Shown here in pieces: positions 60,401-64,000 of a DNA stretch of 64,000 nt (position 1 is the stretch's first letter; every line of letters begins with the position of its first letter). The notes beneath the pieces were generated by a model. It saw only the letters and a program-made list of their open reading frames with translations, had not been told where the DNA came from and ran no database searches. The DNA is taken from NCBI RefSeq assembly GCF_017354945.1, contig NZ_CP071503.1:434001-498000 (forward strand), written 5' to 3'. The position numbers were made by a program, and so were the translations under genes. This DNA comes from Shewanella avicenniae. Its GTDB lineage: Bacteria > Pseudomonadota > Gammaproteobacteria > Enterobacterales > Shewanellaceae.

Positions 60401-60788
60401 CGACATAACCTGAGTCACCTTGATTGGCTAGGTTACCACCAGCGGCGGTTTCTGGCAGATTTGCAGTTGGATCTTCACCCGCAGCAATTAAGTCTTGAAG
60501 CTGTTGGATTTCGGCATCTAGTGTATTTGCACCTGTTGAGCCACCTTCAGTTGAGGGTACTGTGTCAGGGGCTTCGGCGAGTGGCGACGTACCGGCATCA
60601 TTTAACGCCATGGTAGTACCTGAATCGGTAACGATCTGAGCGGATGCGTTATTGGCAATAACTAACTGTGCTCCTGCTGGCACGATTTCTCCTTCCTGGA
60701 GAGCACGTGTTGAGCCATTGACAACAATTGAAATTTGGCCTTGCAGACCAGTGATTTTGCCGCCTTGCGAGATTGTTACAGTATTCAT
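42453..60788 (-). CDS. bpfA: Giant LapA/BpfA-type biofilm adhesin with retention module, tandem repeats, vWFA and RTX
   Basis: 6111-residue surface adhesin exported by the type I system downstream. Order: N-terminal retention module (1-115; MNTVTISQGGKITGLQGQIS) that holds the protein in the TolC channel; LapG site TAAG (114-117); VCBS/cadherin-like domains (about 160-780); a divergent T1SS-143-like unit (780-922); fifteen near-identical 251-residue units (923-4687); a unique ectodomain (about 4690-5640); a vWFA domain with MIDAS DTSAS (Asp5664, Ser5666, Ser5668); RTX Ca-binding nonapeptides (about 5860-5985; GGEGNDLLYGGQGNDILTGG); and a type I secretion tail. AGGGG precedes the ATG. It is very acidic and Thr/Ser/Asp-rich with almost no Cys. 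It is over twice the length I recall for S. oneidensis BpfA. Confidence 0.95.
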   Translation of the reverse strand: MNTVTISQGGKITGLQGQISIVVNGSTRALQEGEIVPAGAQLVIANNASAQIVTDSGTTMALNDAGTSPLAEAPDTVPSTEGGSTGANTLDAEIQQLQDLIAAGEDPTANLPETAAGGNLANQGDSGYVALDRDGSEVIASSGYDTGTFSVSATTTDTTLPTYDVAATAVDDVNTIDEDTVATGNVLDNDTAAGITLSVTTFEVEGGNYDAGSTATLENGTLTINADGSYTFTPNENWNGTVPTITYTTNAGDSATLTIVVNAVPDDSVISTDTGSVQEDVVITTGGTLTATDIDNPDLTFLPNTVTDDYGTFTVDANGEWSYTLNNDADAVQALGSGETVPQTFTVTLSDGSNTTVDITINGTDDLPVISDDSGAVIEDTVLSAGGTLTATDVDNPDLTFVPNTVTDTYGTFTVDTNGVWSYVLDNDAEIVQALTAGEVVPQTFTVTLSDGSTTTVDITITGTNDVPVIDLEASDDSGSVQEDLVLTASGTITANDADTGAVLTFSGDDTGTYGSFAIDPTTGEWTYTLDNANQQALAQGESHTDTFTVTVTDEFGGVATQEVVITVTGTNDAPVISAAVDTGDVQEDGALTATGTITAGDVDNGAVLTFSGDDTGTYGGFSVNPTTGAWIYTLNNDAVQFLAEGETRTETFTVTVTDEFGATDTQDVTVTITGTNDLPIISEDSGAVIEDTVLSAGGTLTATDADNPDLVFVANSVTDQYGTFTVGTNGVWTYVLNNDADIVQALNDGEVIPQTFTVSLSDGSTTTVDVTITGVDDGVTLTGLDAESSELTVAEANLETGSSPDFAALTNSGSFSFESVDGLQTLSVGGTPLTLTQLQGLSASTPVTITTLYGTLTLTGFTGDAAGGTVNYSYTLNATVDNDSAAGATNSAFTDSINVVVTDEDNSSISNTLDVVITDDVATAVNDTDTIASNEASVSGNVITATGTTNSGADTLGADDATLTAITSNNISTNIATTNSDGALVIQGQYGQLTIDADGDYTYVRTAGSAGGQNDVFTYTLTDGDGDTDTATLTIAVGDSTPTVVIPDAGGSTTTVNEAGLPARDGEPAGSNASSNSETTSGTISFTSVDGLSAVSLGGHVLTTSPQTFADGLTASYSYDAATGAGTITYSYTLQDNTSGDNTSVSFAVVVTDADGDLSPAGNLVINITDDVVTAVNDTDTIASNEDSVSGNVITATGTTNSGADTLGADDATLTAITSNNISTNIATTNSDGALVIQGQYGQLTIDADGDYTYVRTAGSAGGQNDVFTYTLTDGDGDTDTATLTIAVGDSTPTVVIPDAGGSTTTVNEAGLPARDGEPAGSNASSNSETTSGTISFTSVDGLSAVSLGGHVLTTSPQTFADGLTASYSYDAATGAGTITYSYTLKDNTSGDNTSVSFAVVVTDADGDLSPAGNLVINITDDVVTAVNDTDTIANNEASVSGNVITATGTTNSGADTLGADDATLTAITSNNISTNIATTNSDGALVIQGQYGQLTIDADGDYTYVRTAGSAGGQNDVFTYTLTDGDGDTDTATLTIAVGDSTPTVVIPDAGGSTTTVNEAGLPARDGEPAGSNASSNSETTSGTISFTSVDGLSAVSLGGHVLTTSPQTFADGLTASYSYDAATGAGTITYSYTLQDNTSGDNTSVSFAVVVTDADGDLSPAGNLVINITDDVVTAVNDTDTIASNEDSVSGNVITATGTTNSGADTLGADDATLTAITSNNISTNIATTNSDGALVIQGQYGQLTIDADGDYTYVRTAGSAGGQNDVFTYTLTDGDGDTDTATLTIAVGDSTPTVVIPDAGGSTTTVNEAGLPARDGEPAGSNASSNSETTSGTISFTSVDGLSAVSLGGHVLTTSPQTFADGLTASYSYDAATGAGTITYSYTLQDNTSGDNTSVSFAVVVTDADGDLSPAGNLVINITDDVVTAVNDTDTIASNEDSVSGNVITATGTTNSGADTLGADDATLTAITSNNISTNIATTNSDGALVIQGQYGQLTIDADGDYTYVRTAGSAGGQNDVFTYTLTDGDGDTDTATLTIAVGDSTPTVVIPDAGGSTTTVNEAGLPARDGEPAGSNASSNSETTSGTISFTSVDGLSAVSLGGHVLTTSPQTFADGLTASYSYDAATGAGTITYSYTLQDNTSGDNTSVSFAVVVTDADGDLSPAGNLVINITDDVVTAVNDTDTIASNEDSVSGNVITATGTTNSGADTLGADDATLTAITSNNISTNIATTNSDGALVIQGQYGQLTIDADGDYTYVRTAGSAGGQNDVFTYTLTDGDGDTDTATLTIAVGDSTPTVVIPDAGGSTTTVNEAGLPARDGEPAGSNASSNSETTSGTISFTSVDGLSAVSLGGHVLTTSPQTFADGLTASYSYDAATGAGTITYSYTLKDNTSGDNTSVSFAVVVTDADGDLSPAGNLVINITDDVVTAVNDTDTIASNEDSVSGNVITATGTTNSGADTLGADDATLTAITSNNISTNIATTNSDGALVIQGQYGQLTIDADGDYTYVRTAGSAGGQNDVFTYTLTDGDGDTDTATLTIAVGDSTPTVVIPDAGGSTTTVNEAGLPARDGEPAGSNASSNSETTSGTISFTSVDGLSAVSLGGHVLTTSPQTFADGLTASYSYDAATGAGTITYSYTLQDNTSGDNTSVSFAVVVTDADGDLSPAGNLVINITDDVVTAVNDTDTIASNEASVSGNVITATGTTNSGADTLGADDATLTAITSNNISTNIATTNSDGALVIQGQYGQLTIDADGDYTYVRTAGSAGGQNDVFTYTLTDGDGDTDTATLTIAVGDSTPTVVIPDAGGSTTTVNEAGLPARDGEPAGSNASSNSETTSGTISFTSVDGLSAVSLGGHVLTTSPQTFADGLTASYSYDAATGAGTITYSYTLQDNTSGDNTSVSFAVVVTDADGDLSPAGNLVINITDDVVTAVNDTDTIASNEDSVSGNVITATGTTNSGADTLGADDATLTAITSNNISTNIATTNSDGALVIQGQYGQLTIDADGDYTYVRTAGSAGGQNDVFTYTLTDGDGDTDTATLTIAVGDSTPTVVIPDAGGSTTTVNEAGLPARDGEPAGSNASSNSETTSGTISFTSVDGLSAVSLGGHVLTTSPQTFADGLTASYSYDAATGAGTITYSYTLQDNTSGDNTSVSFAVVVTDADGDLSPAGNLVINITDDVVTAVNDTDTIASNEDSVSGNVITATGTTNSGADTLGADDATLTAITSNNISTNIATTNSDGALVIQGQYGQLTIDADGDYTYVRTAGSAGGQNDVFTYTLTDGDGDTDTATLTIAVGDSTPTVVIPDAGGSTTTVNEAGLPARDGEPAGSNASSNSETTSGTISFTSVDGLSAVSLGGHVLTTSPQTFADGLTASYSYDAATGAGTITYSYTLKDNTSGDNTSVSFAVVVTDADGDLSPAGNLVINITDDVVTAVNDTDTIASNEDSVSGNVITATGTTNSGADTLGADDATLTAITSNNISTNIATTNSDGALVIQGQYGQLTIDADGDYTYVRTAGSAGGQNDVFTYTLTDGDGDTDTATLTIAVGDSTPTVVIPDAGGSTTTVNEAGLPARDGEPAGSNASSNSETTSGTISFTSVDGLSAVSLGGHVLTTSPQTFADGLTASYSYDAATGAGTITYSYTLQDNTSGDNTSVSFAVVVTDADGDLSPAGNLVINITDDVVTAVNDTDTIASNEASVSGNVITATGTTNSGADTLGADDATLTAITSNNISTNIATTNSDGALVIQGQYGQLTIDADGDYTYVRTAGSAGGQNDVFTYTLTDGDGDTDTATLTIAVGDSTPTVVIPDAGGSTTTVNEAGLPARDGEPAGSNASSNSETTSGTISFTSVDGLSAVSLGGHVLTTSPQTFADGLTASYSYDAATGAGTITYSYTLQDNTSGDNTSVSFAVVVTDADGDLSPAGNLVINITDDVVTAVNDTDTIASNEDSVSGNVITATGTTNSGADTLGADDATLTAITSNNISTNIATTNSDGALVIQGQYGQLTIDADGDYTYVRTAGSAGGQNDVFTYTLTDGDGDTDTATLTIAVGDSTPTVVIPDAGGSTTTVNEAGLPARDGEPAGSNASSNSETTSGTISFTSVDGLSAVSLGGHVLTTSPQTFADGLTASYSYDAATGAGTITYSYTLQDNTSGDNTSVSFAVVVTDADGDLSPAGNLVINITDDVVTAVNDTDTIASNEDSVSGNVITATGTTNSGADTLGADDATLTAITSNNISTNIATTNSDGALVIQGQYGQLTIDADGDYTYVRTAGSAGGQNDVFTYTLTDGDGDTDTATLTIAVGDSTPTVVIPDAGGSTTTVNEAGLPARDGEPAGSNASSNSETTSGTISFTSVDGLSAVSLGGHVLTTSPQTFADGLTASYSYDAATGAGTITYSYTLQDNTSGDNTSVSFAVVVTDADGDLSPAGNLVINITDDVVTAVNDTDTIASNEDSVSGNVITATGTTNSGADTLGADDATLTAITSNNISTNIATTNSDGALVIQGQYGQLTIDADGDYTYVRTAGSAGGQNDVFTYTLTDGDGDTDTATLTIAVGDSTPTVVIPDAGGSTTTVNEAGLPARDGEPAGSNASSNSETTSGTISFTSVDGLSAVSLGGHVLTTSPQTFADGLTASYSYDAATGAGTITYSYTLKDNTSGDNTSVSFAVVVTDADGDLSPAGNLVINITDDVVFTTPEASTGTNAADSSYTNTLNIIGADGPYSSSLTDNIASWSATNSFAASELTANGKVVYYFVDESNPNILYAYTSNEDTVTEFSSKNASQILIFTLTTDPTAANADGSIGSYTLDLVHSIDKLSTIDIADLEGGKGGISGTVYVTYDSDTATYAIYNDPVKVPSDQEVSFVLSGLAGADRHYEEVNGTDNGFGVSNPWVSGDEVLVVDYTQHVASASFNFIVGNNDPTAIYYEAYDSNGVLLGYGYIESGHVISDLGAISYIELSAVDGQSFQLRGTSAQEIVSTTEAVDLAFNVDVTDSDGDANEGTIDITLAAPSTVIPTAITSYALATVSATGLEVSEDTSELDTQSLRFKAGSSTLENFTFGHTDTIHIESTSGKELNLNWTVSSDGQTLYGSMGNGNGNPVIELTLSGSAIAAGSEGNISVNVKLIGNLPGNLDVSDLVITDISVLGSDGTYTVASSMDVAVLPANTTVVSEEALPEGVVDDSSAVSAVSSGVITLMDVQTNGLTVQYIGGRIAVGNETVNWDDGWDSDNLTLTGSVDGDAVITIQLIAPTDGSDEWTYTVTLLSAIDHPEINVEDSLDLQFLISGIDNNREAINSSFSVTVEDDSPVISSDESVVVTGTDIPTVLNGSYALTNFAGSRSLIDFDGFTITAKGFTDSTTDEASLASASIYGTNDGIGVNSIGGSSSGFSNEVDFRYTSDTDTSGVSEQLIITLDEGTIAYGLDIDFTKFYVKEGTNEGEVAIIEFWRDGELVETQTVTAANSTGNDNASFSAITGGFDTVIIKAASNGNTGTGDNSDFTVSNIEFTGTEDTAIGYASGDVDFAWGADGAGTLKLLGIDESQLFTTNGVEVKVEVSQNGNTITATTAGDPSDLVFTLQFTPSTGHWDFYQYQLITGIGDHTIDFNVGITDADGDTAIADISVTPAINLNVIEGTHGDNEISGNSDEDIIIGDLDGLTVVPGQSYNIAFMVDTSASISSQSLSQMKAQLTLVFESLLSSAVQNGGVVNLLLVDFDTQSRSQVSVTLTSEDVDKNGIPDALDKLSAELLSMQSGGRTNYESVFDSAAHWFNDQNASYSNLAYFITDGSPNTYTKNNGSTAQDNTKALNQAIDAFDYFKENGITVNAIGLGSQINNSLLNSFVANGGTVQTGVDTHALAQAIMGSSETLLPGSDAINGNNGNDIIFGDAIHLSGIAGQGFSAIHDYVANALNQASVSDLDIQQYILGHTAEFDISGVNDQGDVLNGGSGSDVIFGQGGNDIIDGGANSDVLLGGEGNDLLYGGQGNDILTGGSGIDTFVWVAGDTGTDVITDFSISEGDKLDISDLLQWNGSDDLGSYLGFIVDQANSTVTIEIDADADGHVDQSIVLNGVNMSGTDNDVINSLLSSDGPLIVQTDASGESNSYATTDSFDDLSSRITHHP
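46729..58023 (-). repeat. Fifteen tandem 753-bp repeats within bpfA
   Basis: The period is exactly 753 bp (251 codons): unit boundaries marked by ACATCGTCGG recur at 46729, 47482, 48235 and so on to 58024, giving 15 units and 11,295 bp. The frame is kept throughout. Each unit encodes a bacterial Ig-like/cadherin-like half (AVNDTDTIASNE...FTYTLTDGDGDTDTATLTI) and a T1SS-143-type half (GDSTPTVVIPDAGG...VVVTDADGDLSPAGNLVIN). By eye only a few sites vary: Asp/Ala and Ser/Asn near the start, one silent base, Gln/Lys near the end, and boundary changes in the outermost units. Confidence 0.97.
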
Positions 60789-61042
60789 ACGAGCCCCTGC
60801 TTACTCTTAGTCATCCGTGATGCAAAAGAGTGTTATTTACATTGGTGTTTGGAATGTAAAAATATGCCGTTTAGTCTAACAATTTTAGGTGAATTCATTG
60901 TGTTGGTCAAATTTTTGACACCATATAAAGTTCAATCAAAACATAGCGATAAAGTTAGATGTGATTATTTTTTGTTTCAACTTTGTGTAAAAACTGACGT
61001 TTTGAAGTTTTTGAAATATAAAGGCGAGATTTTATAACGATG

Positions 61043-61058
61043 AGTGATAATAGTCACA
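61043..61058. promoter_or_regulatory. Candidate CRP-binding site upstream of bpfA
   Basis: AGTGA-TAATAG-TCACA fits the CRP consensus TGTGA-N6-TCACA at nine of ten core positions. It lies 255 bp before the bpfA start codon. cAMP-CRP control of adhesin expression is an inference from this match only. Confidence 0.5.
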
Positions 61059-61096
61059 AAATTGTGTAAAGCATATTTCTAAATGTAGCTGGGGTT

Positions 61097-61125
61097 GCTA
61101 GGAACATAGGGCCTATGTTCCTAGC
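61097..61125. terminator. Perfect 29-bp palindrome after hemY
   Basis: GCTAGGAACATAGG-G-CCTATGTTCCTAGC has 14-bp perfect arms, 26 bp after the hemY stop. No T run follows on the minus strand (the plus strand has TTTGTTGTT), so it may be a factor-assisted terminator, a 3'-end stability hairpin, or a protein-binding site for bpfA control. Confidence 0.5.
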
Positions 61126-61150
61126 TTTGTTGTTAACTGATTGATTCTAA

Positions 61151-62314
61151 TTATATAGTAGTAGCTGCTGCTCTATATGCATCTGCAGCGGCTTGATGGT
61201 TTGCGAGTTGCTCATGAATTTTGGCCAATGCCAAAAAGTGAGCGTGGGTAGGATCAAGCTCGGTTAATTTTTTCACAGCGGCAAGTTGTGCGGTGAAATC
61301 TCGTTTTTGCGCATAAGCCGCCGAAATGCAGCGTTGATAAGCAATTCGATTGTCACATTTTAACTGTTGAGACTGAAGTTGCTTTAATAGGCTGTCATCA
61401 TCTGTGGTAATGATTTTGGCAATTGCATGGTAAACGCTATCACTGGTGTCATGCTTTAATTGTTTAGCTAACACTTTTATTGCTTCGGCGTGTTGTTCTA
61501 ACGTATTTAGCATCAATGCATAACAAGCGATGACATCATCAAGCGCCTTTTCTTGGCGGCTTAACCAACCCCAGCAGTTATTGAGCTCTTCAACGGTTTT
61601 GGTTGTTTTGAGTTGGTTGGTACAACAGGTAATTGTCAGTTGAAGCTGCTGTTTTTCATCGATGATTTGACGCTTTAATAACGCTGGCAACAAGGTTCTA
61701 AGTGATGTCCAGTCCGGTTGTGCTAAATAAACATCTTTAGCGAGCTTGAGCAGTGGAGCCTTGCTTTTACTGGTCGGCTTCAGCTTATTCAACTCAGCGC
61801 GAGCGGCTTCAACGTCACCACTGCGTAACAAATAGCGAGTGCGTGCTGCTGTGACCGCTTCAAAAGCAACTGGTACCTCTGCTGCTTTATCGAGATATTC
61901 ATCGCGTTCTTCGGTTTTCAACTGATGCTGTGCCGCACGTGCAGCTGCGAGATAGTTGAGCACCGGAATTTCGCCTTGCTCGGCCCCTTTGCGCATGGCC
62001 CGTTCGGCGGCACTCCAGTTTTCTTCAGCCATTGCTAACGCGCCAACGAGTGTATGTTTGCGCGCAGCTTTACGGCGCCATCGTTGCGGAAGATAGCGGC
62101 TATTCAAAACCAATCTTAATAGCGCCACAATTAGCCACTCAACGAGCTGCAACGCACCGTAAAAGACCACCATCGCGATGACGGCGAAGATAACACTGGT
62201 TTCCAGCTGCCAGCCTAGAAAGGAGATGTAAACATACCCCTTGTTGCCGACAATGAGTGGACTCAGCAGCGCGCCCGCTAAGATAACGAGCAGATAAAAA
62301 AGTACCCGTATCAT
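61151..62314 (-). CDS. hemY: HemY, inner-membrane TPR protein of the heme cluster
   Basis: 387 residues. Two N-terminal membrane helices (about 3-22 and 40-66), then a HemY_N segment (RRKAARKHTLVGALAMAEENW) and C-terminal tetratricopeptide-like helices. This is the proteobacterial HemY, not the protoporphyrinogen oxidase of the same name. Its exact role in heme supply is not settled. The start overlaps the hemX stop by ATGA. Confidence 0.93.
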   Translation of the reverse strand: MIRVLFYLLVILAGALLSPLIVGNKGYVYISFLGWQLETSVIFAVIAMVVFYGALQLVEWLIVALLRLVLNSRYLPQRWRRKAARKHTLVGALAMAEENWSAAERAMRKGAEQGEIPVLNYLAAARAAQHQLKTEERDEYLDKAAEVPVAFEAVTAARTRYLLRSGDVEAARAELNKLKPTSKSKAPLLKLAKDVYLAQPDWTSLRTLLPALLKRQIIDEKQQLQLTITCCTNQLKTTKTVEELNNCWGWLSRQEKALDDVIACYALMLNTLEQHAEAIKVLAKQLKHDTSDSVYHAIAKIITTDDDSLLKQLQSQQLKCDNRIAYQRCISAAYAQKRDFTAQLAAVKKLTELDPTHAHFLALAKIHEQLANHQAAADAYRAAATTI

Positions 62315-63474
62315 TCAGTTACCTCCCCATTTGGCATGAGGTTGCCGTAGGTGACTAACTGTTTGAGCAATTTACTGCACTGAAATTGTTGCACGCTTAT
62401 GGCATCAAGTTTGAGGCTTGCCAGCGCTTCGAGACTCTTCAACACCTCTTGAGTATTGTCATTATCTAAGTCGTAATATTGCTGGATCCACTTGCGCGCC
62501 ATGGTGATTGATTGACGGTAGTTCAACTCATTGTATTGATAGAGGGCGAGCTGTGCTTGCAGTAATTTATTGCGGATATTTTCTTCGAGGTACCACTCTT
62601 GTTTAGCCGACAGCAATGGCGTGACATCGGTACTCACTTTACGGATGGTAAAGAAATCCTCTTTTAATGCCTCCCAGGTTTTGGCGAGGTTAGTACGCCA
62701 ATCACTGAACGAATTAGACACTCGTTGATCATCAGCTGCGGGTTCATCGGCTTGCTGAAGTTTATTAAGCGGCATTTTTTCCAGTTTGCTAATGATCCCA
62801 TCGAGGGTAAATACGGTGCCAGCAATATCCGCATTTTTAATTTCACTGACCGCATTAATATCGGCGGCAATCGCTTTACGCAATGGCACTAATGACGGTT
62901 CTTGCATCGCTGCGATACGTTCATCAGCGGCTTGCAGTAAACTGGTTGCTGTTTGCGGATCTTTTTCTAGCCACAATTTACGCCCTGCGATGCGCACCAA
63001 GTATTCAGCTTCGGCTGCCATCCAATGATCCGGGTGACGTTGTGCTAACGTGGCAACTTTACTGTTCAGTTGTGCTTGTGATTCACTGATTTTTTCCAAC
63101 TCATTTCGGGATTGACTCAGCTGTTGCTCGGCACCATGTAAGGCGTTATTTAACGCGGAAAATTTAGCTTCTGGCGCTAACTTTGCTTGATTAATATCGG
63201 CAGCCAACTGCACATTTTGCTGCTGTTGCACGGTGATTTGTTGGTACAGATAATAGCTAACACCGAGCCCAGTGAATGCGAGTAATGCAACCAGAAACAG
63301 GCAGAATTTGAGAAGCCATGAGCTGTGAGATTGCGTTGTGGACTCAGATTTAACCAAAGGGGTTTCAGTGATATTTGCTTGTGGCTCATCATGGGTGAGC
63401 GTTGGCTCGGCAGCATGTTCGAGCAGTTGCTCTTCAGTGTTGGAACGTTCCAGCTGAGATTTCTCGTTGTCCAT
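62311..63474 (-). CDS. hemX: HemX, membrane protein of the heme cluster
   Basis: 387 residues. Polar cytoplasmic N-terminus (about 1-48), one membrane helix (about 50-72, LKFCLFLVALLAFTGLGVSYY), then a coiled coil (75-140) and a helical domain with LVRIAGRKLWLEKDPQTA, which marks the HemX/DUF513 family. It is often annotated as a putative uroporphyrin-III C-methyltransferase, but no methyltransferase motif is visible. Lies 40 bp after hemD. Confidence 0.92.
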   Translation of the reverse strand: MDNEKSQLERSNTEEQLLEHAAEPTLTHDEPQANITETPLVKSESTTQSHSSWLLKFCLFLVALLAFTGLGVSYYLYQQITVQQQQNVQLAADINQAKLAPEAKFSALNNALHGAEQQLSQSRNELEKISESQAQLNSKVATLAQRHPDHWMAAEAEYLVRIAGRKLWLEKDPQTATSLLQAADERIAAMQEPSLVPLRKAIAADINAVSEIKNADIAGTVFTLDGIISKLEKMPLNKLQQADEPAADDQRVSNSFSDWRTNLAKTWEALKEDFFTIRKVSTDVTPLLSAKQEWYLEENIRNKLLQAQLALYQYNELNYRQSITMARKWIQQYYDLDNDNTQEVLKSLEALASLKLDAISVQQFQCSKLLKQLVTYGNLMPNGEVTE

Positions 63475-63514
63475 ATAACTGTCCTAGGTATTAGAAGGCC
63501 AGAGGCAACAGCGA

Positions 63515-64000
63515 TTACAGCGATAGTGCCTTTAACATTGCGGCATCATTGGCTGCACCAGCGTTGACGACGAAGCTTAGTCCTGCTTCGTGAGCTTGCT
63601 GTTGTACTCGAATACTGGGCACTATGATATGACATGCTTGCAGCCAAGAAAAATTTTCTTCGCTGGTCAGTGAAATAAGATTAGTTAGGGCCTCACCGCT
63701 GGTGAGCATTATGGTATCAATACCGAACTGTTGCCATTCATTGATAATGGCGAGGCGGTCATATTCTGGGCAGTGACGACGGTAAACTTCGTAGTAGCTG
63801 ACCTTTGCCCCAAAACTACTGAGCTGTTCGGCAAGCGTTTCTCGACCACCAACCCCGCGAACGATCACGATGTTTTTATGTGTTACCGCATCAGGTTGCA
63901 GTCCAGCGAGCGTGAGCAAGCCTTCTGTTTGTTGGTTATCTGCGGGCGTACCAAACGCTTTGATGTCACGTTTTTGCAATGCGTGTAAGGTTGCATCACC
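63515..64000 (-). CDS. hemD: Uroporphyrinogen-III synthase (5' part beyond window)
   Basis: The frame is open to the window edge and gives the C-terminal 161 codons; the whole enzyme is about 240-260 residues. GDATLHAL, then FGTPADNQQTEGLL, IVRGVGGRETLAEQL, YEVYRRHCPEY and IMLTSGEALTNLISL are the HemD substrate-cleft segments. It cyclises hydroxymethylbilane with inversion of ring D. hemC is expected beyond the right edge. An apparent internal TTG start at 63979 is not the real one. Confidence 0.93.
   Translation of the reverse strand, partial: GDATLHALQKRDIKAFGTPADNQQTEGLLTLAGLQPDAVTHKNIVIVRGVGGRETLAEQLSSFGAKVSYYEVYRRHCPEYDRLAIINEWQQFGIDTIMLTSGEALTNLISLTSEENFSWLQACHIIVPSIRVQQQAHEAGLSFVVNAGAANDAAMLKALSL

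Larger units (their letters stand above)
60789..61150. promoter_or_regulatory. Intergenic region hemY / bpfA with bpfA leader
   Basis: 362 bp, AT-rich, no gene. It must hold the end of the hem transcript and the bpfA promoter, both on the minus strand. Two sites are visible and listed separately: a CRP-like palindrome (61043-61058) and a perfect 29-bp palindrome (61097-61125). I could not choose a -10/-35 pair for bpfA. The long leader and distance suggest several layers of control. Confidence 0.5.

Noticed and set aside
60735..61037. 100-codon rightward frame across the bpfA start
   Set aside because: Begins antisense inside bpfA and runs through AT-rich leader DNA; composition and lack of a start signal suggest chance.
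62311..63474. HemX as a uroporphyrin-III methyltransferase
   Set aside because: No SAM-binding or tetrapyrrole-methylase motif is visible; the sequence is a membrane-anchored coiled-coil protein.

Overview
The window reads as chromosome of a Shewanella species or a very close gammaproteobacterial relative. The evidence is the ordered set of core genes (purH, zntR-type regulator with a cysteine-rich permease, mrcA/pilMNOPQ, aroKB-damX-dam-rpe-gph-trpS, dolP-diaA-yraN-lpoA/rsmI-rnpB, rep, hemDXY) together with a Lap/Bpf-type adhesin operon whose gene order is the one I know from Shewanella (bpfA, ABC exporter, HlyD, aggA, OmpA-like, bpfG, bpfD). I infer the genus from gene order and protein character, not from a search. 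I see no prophage, insertion sequence, integron or CRISPR array.

Left third (1-24 kb). A truncated purH faces left. A MerR/ZntR-type regulator and an eight-helix metal(loid) permease with a CC-rich loop face right, behind a promoter with the long 20-bp spacer typical of MerR targets. A small lysine-rich gene, a 600-bp structured non-coding stretch and elaA follow. mrcA (PBP1a) then diverges from pilMNOPQ. The shikimate genes aroK-aroB run into damX-dam and rpe-gph-trpS. The leftward group dolP-diaA-yraN-lpoA diverges from rsmI, which is followed by the RNase P RNA gene. PBP1a (mrcA), its outer-membrane activator LpoA and the septal SPOR protein DamX are all encoded here, so much of this part concerns the envelope.

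Middle (24-34 kb). A periplasmic metallo-beta-lactamase-fold hydrolase, a short unknown gene, a PgpB-like lipid phosphatase, a YcaD-like MFS transporter, ubiK, the Rep helicase, and a large GAF-GAF-GGDEF protein with a degenerate EAL domain. A cluster of four tRNA genes follows (Arg-CCG, His-GTG and two identical Pro-TGG) and ends in a strong terminator.

Right half (34-61 kb). This is a complete Lap-type surface adhesion system, all on the minus strand. It comprises a 6111-residue adhesin (N-terminal retention module with a TAAG LapG site, VCBS domains, fifteen almost identical 251-residue tandem repeats, a vWFA domain, RTX repeats and a type I secretion tail), its ABC/HlyD/TolC export machine, an OmpA-like lipoprotein, the LapG-type protease and the LapD-type c-di-GMP receptor. 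In the known Lap circuit, high c-di-GMP makes LapD sequester LapG so the adhesin stays on the surface; low c-di-GMP frees LapG to cut it loose. The GAF-GGDEF gene just beyond the tRNA cluster keeps an intact cyclase motif and could feed this receptor.

Right end (61-64 kb). hemY, hemX and the 3' part of hemD, on the minus strand, running off the window.

The most unusual element is the 11,295-bp array of exactly fifteen 753-bp units inside the adhesin gene. A few variable sites reveal a higher-order block structure in it, including a four-unit block that occurs twice. I do not claim a wholly new system. The adhesin array, its unassigned C-terminal ectodomain, the cysteine-rich permease and several perfect palindromes between genes are the items most worth following up.
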